A stretch of DNA of 64,000 nt from the NCBI RefSeq assembly GCF_024868665.1, contig NC_079914.1:1953604-2017603 (forward strand). Reading direction: 5' to 3'. The notes beneath the pieces were generated by a model. The model was given only the letters and a program-made list of their open reading frames with translations. It was not told the DNA's origin and made no database searches. The number at the start of each line of letters is the position of its first letter. Position 1 is the stretch's first letter. Origin of the DNA: Triplophysa rosa (taxonomy: Eukaryota > Chordata > Actinopteri > Cypriniformes > Nemacheilidae). The position numbers were made by a program, and so were the translations under genes. Positions 56,806 to 64,000 of this stretch are shown piece by piece.

Positions 56806-57229
56806 AGGCTAAGCTAAACATATGACATGAGGTGCAAGTAACAATAATAGGAATAGAAGCCATAACTCACCGGATTTGAAGTGCAATTCCAACTTACCAA
56901 GGTTGCTCGATGGATCGTAGTATACTCGCTTAAAAAGAGAAACAGTTAGCACACAAGACAAACCAGAGGCAAGATGATATTCCACAGTGTGAACAGAAAG
57001 CAAGCTAACACGCTATTGCTATGCTAACGGCGTTAAGTTAACTATCACTTTTGGTTTAGACTCTTCCAAGTAAATAACAGGAACAGGGTTATTGAGATAT
57101 CAGGATAAGTTAGCAACGACAATAATAATTAACGATAATAAAATACACTAATATTAGAGCGAAGTGGTAAGCGCACTGATACAAACAAGCCGCCGGCAGC
57201 GATGCAGGAAACAAGACAGGACGGACTTA

Positions 57230-58501
57230 GTAGTCAAAGGCTACCTGAGCTCTCGTCCTGATTCCCTGGTTGGAGGTCAAAGCGTAAGGGGCATGGCGTT
57301 TGGCCGAAATTCCTGAGTAATCGCCGATAAATATGGCGAAACCCAAGAAGCACTGCAGGGCCTTACGAGAGCAGGGGTGGGCCACTCGGGACAGCCTTAA
57401 TCTTAGCAGGATCCGCCTTGATTCCCCTGGAGGAAATTATATGGCCAAGGAACAACCGACTCGGCTGGAATTCGCACTTCTCCGCTTGACAAATAGCTGA
57501 TTCTCGAGCAGGCGTTGAAGGACCTGCCTAACGTGCTGGGTGTGCACCTGGAGCGAGGGAGAAAAAATTAGTATGTCATCCAAGTACACAAAGACAAATA
57601 TATTAATCATGTCACCCAGAACGCTATTGACAAGATCCTGGAAGACAGCTGGTGCATTGGTTAGACCAAAAGGAAGAACCAGATATTCGAAGTGTCCCGT
57701 GGGGGTGTTAAATGCTGTCTTCCACTCGTCTCCTTCCCTGATGCGGACAAGGTGATAGGCATTACGGAGGTCTAACTTGGTGAAGACCTGGGCTCCCTGC
57801 AAGAGTTCGAAAGCTGAAGACATGAGAGGTAGGGGATACCTGTTCTTAATAGTGATGTCATTCAGCCCTCGATAGTCAATACAGGGTCGCAGGGAGCCGT
57901 CCTTCTTCTGAACGAAGAAGAACCCCGCACCAGCCGGGGAAGAAGAACGACGAATGAGCCCGGCTAGGAGTGATTCTTGAATGTACTGATCCATAGCCTC
58001 TCTTTCAGGACCAGACAAGGAGTATAGGCGACCCTTGGGCGGAGAAGTGCCCGGGAGGAGGTTAATGGCACAGTCGAAGGAGCGATGTGGAGGAAGCGAG
58101 GTGGCCCGGGACCTGCTGAATACCATGCTGAGGTCGTGGTACTCCACCGGGACGTCAGTGAGGTCAGAGGGTTGCACCTGCGGGGCACAAAACACAGAAA
58201 CAGGAGAAGAGACAGGACCCAAACAAGACACATGACAATACTGGCTCCAGGAAAGAATAGGACTGTTCCTCCAGAGGGTTGTGCTGTACAAACCATGGAT
58301 GTCCCAGGACGATAGAACTCTTAGGGGAATCAATGATGTACAGCACAATCTCCTCACTGTGGTTACCAGATAGGAGCAGACTTGCACTAGGAGTGACGTG
58401 AGTGATGGTTGTGAGAAGATTGCCTGCCAGTGACCAGGCCTCAATAGGTTCGGCAAGAGGGACCACCGGGATCCTCCAATTCTGGGCCGTGGTGGAGTCA
58501 A
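57230..58501 (-). pseudogene. Gypsy reverse transcriptase
   Basis: Contains [60 protein letters not shown] (first Asp), [15 protein letters not shown] and [11 protein letters not shown] (YLDD box). A frameshift near 57475 ends the open frame; the continuation ([15 protein letters not shown] ... AQVAFDY) is in another frame up to the L2 insertion at about 57230. The frame upstream of 58255 is a shadow of protease. Confidence 0.9.
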
Positions 58502-58640
58502 TAAAGTTGCCCTCGGCCCCTGAGTCGAGTAAGGCGTGGCCGGAGTGGGTGAGTCCCTGGAAAAGCAGCTTGAAGGGTAGCTGAGCTAGACCGAGAGGAG
58601 AGATTGAACAATTTGTGGCGCCCACCAGAACTCTCCGTCT
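58255..58640 (-). pseudogene. Gypsy aspartic protease
   Basis: The frame reads [24 protein letters not shown] with the catalytic DSG, then [20 protein letters not shown] and [15 protein letters not shown] (the LGxPW flap-proximal motif of sushi-type proteases). A single-base frameshift near 58255 separates it from RT. Confidence 0.85.
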
Positions 58641-59559
58641 TACCGGTGGGCACGATCTTTTAAAGGACACCGAAGAGCGAAGTGGCCAGCCTTTCCGCAA
58701 TACAGGCAAAGACCCTGCGCCATGCGGAGCTGCTTCTGCTGAGGGGTGAGGCGGAGCCGACCCAGTTGCATGGGCTCGGAACCGGAATCAGAAGTCGAGG
58801 GAGTCTCGTTGGGCGACAAGGGCTGACGTCGCCAGGGAAGATTGGAGGAGCGACGTTGTTGACGCCGGACGAGTCGGCTCTCCACCCGAAGAGCGAGACT
58901 GATGAGTGCCTCAAGTTCACTAGGCAGATCTAGGGCGGCCAGCTCATCAGCGATGGTGTAGTCTAGGCCCTCCAGGAAGCGTGCGCACACCGCACTAGCG
59001 TTCCAATCGCAAGCCACCGCCAGTGTCTTGAGCCGGATGGCGTAGTCCGTGACCGAGCTCTCCTTCTGCACGATACGGGACAGCAGAGCGGCAGCTTCAT
59101 CCCCCTGAGCAGAGCGGTCAAAAAGTCTCGCCATCTCAGTGCGAAACTCCTCGAAGGTGGAACAGAAGGGAGCTTTGGCATTCCATACCGCTATACCCCA
59201 CTCACGGGCCCGACCAGAGAGGAGGGTCAACACATATGCCACCTTAGAGGTCTCCGAAGCGTAGCGGCGGGGCTGGAGAGTGAATACCAAGGCACACTGG
59301 GATAAAAAAGCCTGGCACGATTCTGGATCCCCGTCGTATACCGGGGGTTGTTGGCGTGAGGTTCGGGCTCGCGACGGTCGGTTGTGGCGGTAGCTGAGAC
59401 CAACCGTAGCTCGTCGAGCCAGGTCGCAAGCTCAGTTATCTGAGCATTGATGGCACCCACCTCCTGGACGGTGGCGCTGATCTGGGTGGCCTGCTGACCC
59501 AGCAGGACCCCCTGCTGGACAACAGCGGAGCGGAGATGATCAGGTCCTGCTGACTCCAT
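58640..59559 (-). pseudogene. Gypsy gag with zinc knuckle
   Basis: Starts at the ATG complement 59557-59559, 16 bp after the LTR. MESAGPDHLRSAVVQQGVLL opens an N-terminal coiled region. A frameshift near 59300 leads to AYVLTLLSGRAREWGIAVWN and FEEFRTEMARLFDRSAQGDE AA, the Retrotrans_gag capsid domain also found in the PEG10/RTL relatives of sushi elements. CLYCGKAGHFALRCPLK (CCHC knuckle) is near 58700. Confidence 0.9.
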
Positions 59560-59575
59560 TCTGGTCAGTCCGTTC
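59560..59575 (-). other. 16-nt leader, candidate self-priming site
   Basis: The only sequence between the 5' LTR and the gag ATG. On the minus strand it reads GAACGGACTGACCAGA and lacks the TGG start of tRNA-primed sites. It is complementary at 13 of 16 positions to LTR sequence TCTTGTCAGTCCATTA (inverse of 60345-60360). Confidence 0.5.
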
Positions 59576-60605
59576 TGTCACGCCAGAAGGACGGGAGTCA
59601 AATGCAGGGTCAGAAAAAAGCTTTAATGGCAGACAACAGAATCTTACGACAGCAAACTAGCAAACCGTAGTCAACAGGGGAATGGGCTCGAGCGCTCGGC
59701 CGGGGAAATGGCAAGGGACAACACAAAAGTCTGGGTGAGGCCGTAGGGCCCAACTCACGGAGAGAGTCACGAGAAGTTCAGCAACACAAGCCCCAGTGGA
59801 GGGGAACTGGTAATCCGCTGGACTACCCCAAAGGGAGAATCTGGTAAATCCGTTTGAACAACCCCGGAGGAAGAATCTGGTAAATCCACTTGAACAACCC
59901 CGGAGGAGGAATCTGGTAAATCCACTTGAACAACCCTGGAGGAAGAATCTGGTAAATCCACTTGAACAACCCCGGAGGAAGAATCTGGTAAATCCACTTG
60001 AACAACCCCGGAGGAAGAATCTGGTAAATCCACTCGAACAACCCCGGAGGAAGAATCTGGTAAATCCACTCGAACAACCCCGGAGGAAGAATCTGGTAAA
60101 TCCACTCGAACAACCCCGGAGGAAGATGGATCCTCAAAGGGTGAAGATCCTTCAGTTGAAAACCAGCAGGGAACCCAAGGCCACCGGCGCAACGATCTGC
60201 GTGAGAATGGGAAACCAGGCAGGGTGCAAAAGAGACTGGAGCCTAGACAGACAGCACAAGTTAGCCAAGAATCGAACTGGACAAGACAAGACAAGACTCG
60301 ATTAGAAATATACAAGACCAGTAGTCAGGCGAACTAAAAAAAACTAATGGACTGACAAGAAACCTAGGAATTCTGTGAGAATAAGAAGGGAGAGAGGAGA
60401 TTAGCGAGAGTGGAAACCGGTGGGGTGTGATTAGCAGAAGTAGAAACTGGTGTGCGGTGATGAGTGGATAACAAGGGGGGCGGGGCAACCAAAAGTAGAG
60501 ACCGAGCACGTGTAGAACTGTCAAAGAAGGTATGTCCCATGTGCTCGGCGGGAAGAAACATAAACAAGACAAAAATAAGCAGGTGCTCAGACCCGGGACC
60601 TGACA
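59576..60605 (-). repeat. Gypsy 5' LTR (1030 bp, 8 VNTR units)
   Basis: Same sequence as 47394-48279 with about eight scattered substitutions. It has eight instead of four 36-bp CTGGTAAATCC units (about 59838-60125), which accounts exactly for the 144-bp length difference. Long minus frames reading SSGVVQVDLPD repeats come from this VNTR and have no sign of being real proteins. Confidence 0.95.
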
Positions 60606-61092
60606 TTATCACCATGCACATCCTACAGAGAAGCAAAATTGGGTACTTATTTAGAGCATATAGCTTTACCTTATGTAAAATATTTTCCCAAAAACTACAA
60701 AATATGACTAATTCCAACAGTTTAATAGGGTGACAATATCTAAATAAACCTTAAATGAGTAGTTTTGTATTGAATTTGTCTTGCTTTCATATAGCATTAC
60801 AGTTCATAACATTAAAGCGTTCTGTTTTACTTCAGAAATCACTGGCACAATTTACCGCAACGTATTCTCCCCAAAGGCACAACTTACCCCCGCACCAGGG
60901 CCAAGTTGGGCCACAAGACCACTTTTTCCCCAAAAGCTATATTTCTGAAACAATTTATTTCAGATCCAAAGCTATTGTTCTCAGGGATGCACCACATCCT
61001 GAAATATTCTTAAGTTGAAGGCATTACTGTCATGGCCTCACTTTAAAGTCACTTTGAGGAAAAACTGGCACAACTCACCCCACTCTCCCCCT

Positions 61093-61794
61093 ACTAATTT
61101 TGTTTGAAACCAATGTTCACTTGATTAATTTTGATTGTGAAAATTGAAAAAAAAATAACTGCAAAGCGTAACCGGGTCCGTGTACCTTCGGATAATTCAT
61201 TTATTCGTTTTTGTTTTCAAAACAGAAAAACGAATAAACCGTTCATTTTTTGCATATTCCACCGTATACGAGACTAATTTTTGGGTTGTTTTCCTCAATA
61301 TTTCTTTAAGTGCATCAAATTAATATACAACAAAATCAAAACGAAACATCAAGTATTTTTCTCAACATAGCGCATTTTAGTCCACCGGAAGTTCAGCTGC
61401 ACTGCAGCCTCTGGCGACGAGAGGTGGTAGCACAAGACCACTCTCTGTAATTATACTGTACATATGTTTTCAGTGGTGTGTGCCACTAAATCCGTAAACA
61501 ACCATACAGACACATAGGTAGACATTTCTGTGCAATGTAGAAGTATACACGCAGTTAATGAAACGGTGTTTTACGTGCAATTAATAATTATATCCTCCAG
61601 ATAATAGGCCTACACTATCTATTTTTATACAACTTTTCATGTAAATTATATTTCATTCATTCTGCTGTATATAGCACATACCTTGTACTACAATAGTCTA
61701 TTTTTATTTTTTACTTGTACATATTTGCATACACGCATAGCTTTACTCTCTATAGCTTTATCTTATGTTTACTGAATTGTATTTCTTAATTTTT
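61093..61794. other. Unassigned flank up to the scaffold gap
   Basis: AT-rich. Near 61195-61265 the pair ATTCATTTATTCGTTTTTGT and its inverse forms a short palindrome. No gene found. Confidence 0.4.
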
Positions 61795-61894
61795 NNNNNN
61801 NNNNNNNNNNNNNNNNNNNNNNNNNNNNNNNNNNNNNNNNNNNNNNNNNNNNNNNNNNNNNNNNNNNNNNNNNNNNNNNNNNNNNNNNNNNNNN
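61795..61894. other. Assembly gap (100 N)
   Basis: Exactly 100 N, a conventional placeholder of unknown true size. Confidence 1.
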
Positions 61895-62750
61895 GTGATA
61901 AATGCATGTGAAATATGTAGCGTTGCCTTTAAGAACAACGTGAGAAGCACACTGTTCAGGTGGCCTCAATGTGAACAATGTTATTACGTGAGGTCGAGGG
62001 GGAAGCACGAGAAGCACATGTGAGCATGGAGGAAATCGGCGGAGAGATTCTAAGAAACATAAGTGAATTTGTTACCCTACCTGAACGGAAAGTTTAGCAA
62101 GGTGTTTTTTTTTTAACTAAGTGTTTTGTTTTGTCTAAAAACCGGGATTGAGAACATTCCTCTCGTGAATATTGCGATGACGTCCACCGCAGCTCATCAC
62201 CGCATGGATTAAGATGGCGAGCCACCCACCGAGCCTCGAACACCGTTGAGACCGTTGAAAGATTTCTAAGGATCCTTTGCTTAATTCTCCCTCGGACTGT
62301 GGGATTCAACCGCGCTGGAAAACAGAGCGAATTTACATGGAGGTTTCCTTAACAGTCGCATTGTTACACATTGCTGTGCCTTGAATGACGGTAGGCCTGA
62401 ACTGTTGCAATTCATGAACGCATGCATTTCATGGGACACAGATGGTTGTTTACTTCAAAATGGAGATCGGTTCTTGCAATTTCATAGACTAGTTTCTCGA
62501 AATGGATACACGTGAACTGATTGGGTTTAAATCATCCTTGTTTGTATGCTTGTTGGTTTGTAATGTTGTATTGCAATTGACAATTTGTTCAATTTTGTGA
62601 TTGTACTCGAAATGTAAGTTTCCTTTGGGGTTTAATGTGAGTGACGCTGTTGATTTAGATACTTAACGTTAACTGTCATAATCATAAAGAACGTGAAGAG
62701 GTGAACTAAACTAACCTAGTTGCTAAATAGAAAGGAAAATAGGATCGATT
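61895..62750. other. Unassigned sequence between two gaps
   Basis: No recognisable protein on either strand; the 71-codon minus frame at 62094-62309 has no family features. It may be LTR or leader of the adjoining ERV, but this cannot be shown because of the N at 62751. Confidence 0.35.
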
Positions 62751-62751
62751 N

Positions 62752-63120
62752 ATGCAAACCAACAGAACTACAAATTTGACCCCACATGAAATGCTCACGG
62801 GCAGACCAATGCCAGTGCCATATTTAAGGGGCCCTTATGATGGACCGCCTTTGGAGCAGTTGCAAGTTGAATTAAGAACTTACATGAGACAATTAACTGC
62901 TATACATGAGGCTATATATTCGCAGGAGCAGCGCCGAGGGCCCAGAGAGGACGAAGAAGCTCCATGTGCAATAGTTCCAGGGAGATAACGTCTATCTGAG
63001 GGTCTTCAGAAGGAGATGGAATGAGCCACGGAGAGAAGGGCCCTTACACAGTCGTACGAGCAACACTACAGCGGTACAAGTAGAAGGAAGAACACTTGGT
63101 ACCACTTGAACCATTGTACC
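62752..63120 (+). pseudogene. ERV integrase C-terminal fragment
   Basis: Begins directly after the N at 62751. The frame contains TNLTPHEMLTGRPMPVPYLR (the TPxExLxGRP motif near the end of gamma/epsilon-type retroviral integrases) and LRTYMRQLTAIHEAIY. After a stop at about 62986 a shifted frame reads GDNVYLRVFRRRWNEPRREG P, the SH3-like C-terminal domain. At least two frame breaks make it inactive. The upstream pol is missing at the gap. Confidence 0.75.
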
Positions 63121-63456
63121 AGAGTACCACAACTTCGACGACGAGGTCCTGATCAAGGCGACGGAGAAGCTGAGGAATTATCAGAGTCTTCAGACGAAAG
63201 GCAAGACCGAGATGATAGTCAGAGGACCCCCGAGAGGGTTCTCGAGCCCTGCGCCAGAATCACCTAGGGCAGCTGAGGGACAACAGGAGCAGCTCCCGCA
63301 GCACTGAGCCGGAGCAGAGGGCACAGCAGGAGAGACTCGACCAAGAGCAGGAGTCGACACAGCAGGAGCCACTGCACGAGTCAGAGCAGAGACCGCGACC
63401 GGAGCGAACGGGCCAGGAGCCAGACCAGAGCAGAGAACAGAGGCAACCAGCGGAGC

Positions 63457-63759
63457 ATGCTGGCAGGCCTTATATACGATCCTGACATACATGGAGAACA
63501 TAGTGCAACTCGAGATAGCCGCCATAGACAGGAACCAGGCACGCCTCGACCCAGACAGACGACAGGCCAGGCACAGTGCAGGGAGAGAGATGCAGGACAA
63601 TCTGATCACGATATTGTTACTGATGAACCTGGTACAGACGATACCACAAGCCCAGGGGAACTTGATCCAGAATTATCCATTGAACAATTACTGGCAGAAG
63701 ACTTCCCAACCATCGATGTGTCAGACCTCACTTGGTCACCCCCAGACTTCGATTTGTGA
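63457..63759 (+). pseudogene. ERV env N-terminal region, first frame
   Basis: A 100-codon frame with an Arg/Gln-rich start and an acidic end (ELSIEQLLAEDFPTIDVSDL). Its position right after integrase and before the envelope-like segment suggests the env leader. No clear signal peptide can be seen. Described only from position and composition. Confidence 0.4.
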
Positions 63760-64000
63760 TGAACTACCACCATATGAGAGACTTTGGGACATTGCCATTC
63801 ACAATGAGTGGTATAGGTGGGCACGATTTACAGTGGAACAAACATACATGGACAGTTGTGTATTTTGCACCCCTTCACCATTGAGCAAACTCATCGTTGT
63901 GCCAAACCCATATGATTATAGACATTGTGCTGGACATTACACAAAACAGTGTACTAAACAGAGAAAAACTGTTCCTTTTTGTCATGCTGAATGCTTAGCC
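63753..64000 (+). pseudogene. ERV env surface region, cut by the window end
   Basis: The shifted frame reads LPPYERLWDIAIHNEWYRWA RFT and then a Cys-rich stretch (DSCVFC, CAGHYTKQCTKQ), resembling the start of surface-unit sequences in fish endogenous retroviruses. It is separated from the preceding frame by a stop/frame change and runs off the window. No functional protein is implied. Confidence 0.5.

Larger units (their letters stand above)
50121..57229 (-). mobile_element. L2 LINE (CR1/L2 group), near full length, nested in the Gypsy
   Basis: Contains ORF1 (SGNH-type), ORF2 (endonuclease plus RT) and a 3' UTR with CA-rich tract. It ends in ATATAAATAAAGTTGAGTTG on the minus strand, the repeat-type 3' tail of fish L2. 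Both borders fall in Gypsy pol: the RT end reads ...RTRAQVAFDY at about 57230 and RNase H resumes SFVSAPIL at 50121. No clean target duplication was seen. The span includes a 1.85-kb assembly duplication, so the true length is about 5.3 kb. Confidence 0.9.
47394..60605 (-). mobile_element. Ty3/Gypsy chromovirus (sushi-like) with nested L2, TSD TTATC
   Basis: Bounded by LTRs (TG...CA) and the exact 5-bp duplication TTATC at 47389-47393 and 60606-60610. Minus-strand order: 5' LTR, gag, protease, RT, RNase H, integrase, chromodomain, polypurine tract, 3' LTR. A chromodomain after integrase identifies a chromovirus, and the gag and RT resemble the Tf1/sushi group. Several single-base frameshifts and the L2 insertion between RT and RNase H make it inactive. 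The LTRs are about 99% identical outside a repeat-number difference, so the insertion is fairly young. Confidence 0.95.
46767..61092 (+). mobile_element. pogo-like DNA transposon relic split by later insertions
   Basis: The left end AGGGGGAGAGTGGGATGATT TGTGCCAG is matched in inverse by AGGGGGAGAGTGGGGTGAGT TGTGCCAG ending at 61092 (26 of 28 positions). Between the ends a frame at 47218-47308 encodes a CENP-B/jerky-type helix-turn-helix piece typical of pogo/Tigger transposons. A Tc1 end and a 13.2-kb Gypsy insertion separate the two halves. The transposase catalytic part is gone. The right arm covers about 60611-61092. Confidence 0.6.

Noticed and set aside
59838..60125. Possible CRISPR-like array because of regular 36-bp repeats
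   Set aside because: Units are contiguous with no spacers, lie in a eukaryotic LTR, and no cas genes exist.
59767..60315. Repeat protein with SSGVVQVDLPD units (also 47585-47989)
   Set aside because: It is an LTR-internal 36-bp VNTR that happens to be a multiple of three; position, strand and difference in unit number between LTRs show it is not a gene.

Overview
The window looks like teleost fish nuclear DNA, probably cyprinid. It combines one clear vertebrate glycosyltransferase gene with GT-AG introns and a very dense, typically fish-like set of mobile elements: DIRS tyrosine-recombinase retrotransposons, a sushi-type Ty3/Gypsy chromovirus, an L2 LINE, Tc1, hAT, pogo-like and piggyBac-like DNA transposons, TTAA-flanked MITEs, tRNA-derived SINEs and endogenous retrovirus (ERV) pieces. 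The cyprinid assignment is inference from element style, not from a search.

Host genes, both on +. Positions 9460-9596, 20118-20226, 25059-25240 and 29881-29903 form a chain of four candidate 3' exons of one gene, with introns in compatible phase throughout and a low-complexity Ser/Pro/Arg C-terminus. About 8.5 kb downstream is a confident two-exon gene, b3gnt7-like beta-1,3-N-acetylglucosaminyltransferase (promoter about 38.37 kb, coding exon 39410-40649, poly(A) signal about 41466). Its ATG appears to be split by the intron (AT | G). In mammals ARMC9 lies directly upstream of B3GNT7 on the same strand, so the first gene is a candidate armc9 by synteny.

Mobile-element layout. 1-2.3 kb: decayed ERV 3' end with polypurine tract and LTR. 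2.35-2.5 kb: CT microsatellite with an assembly gap. 2.88-5.41 kb: L2 3' end split by a hAT-like element that itself contains a second hAT. 5.4-6.6 kb: direct repeats and a GC-rich higher-order minisatellite. 6.9-7.3 kb: piggyBac transposase relic. 7.74-9.19 kb: Tc1. The 10.5-kb intron 9.6-20.1 kb holds a deleted DIRS, a TTAA-flanked relic, a solo LTR and a nearly complete DIRS interrupted by a hAT. A third DIRS fragment lies at 22.6-24.5 kb. 26.6-27.1 kb is a second solo LTR. 33.4-37.7 kb has MITEs, a third hAT and a SINE. 43.6-46.1 kb is a piggyBac-like element with an LTR-retrotransposon remnant inside it. 46.77-61.09 kb is a stack: pogo-like relic containing a Tc1 end and a Gypsy chromovirus, which in turn contains an L2. 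62.75-64 kb is the integrase/env part of another ERV, cut by the window end.

Assembly caveats. Runs of N occur at 2402-2403, 53807, 61795-61894 (exactly 100) and 62751. The single N at 53807 joins two nearly identical 1.85-kb copies of the L2 interior, most simply a failed contig overlap, so the long ORF spanning it is not real. I found no prokaryotic or phage system; the noteworthy biology is the structure of the nested and DIRS/Gypsy elements and the split start codon of the b3gnt7-like gene.
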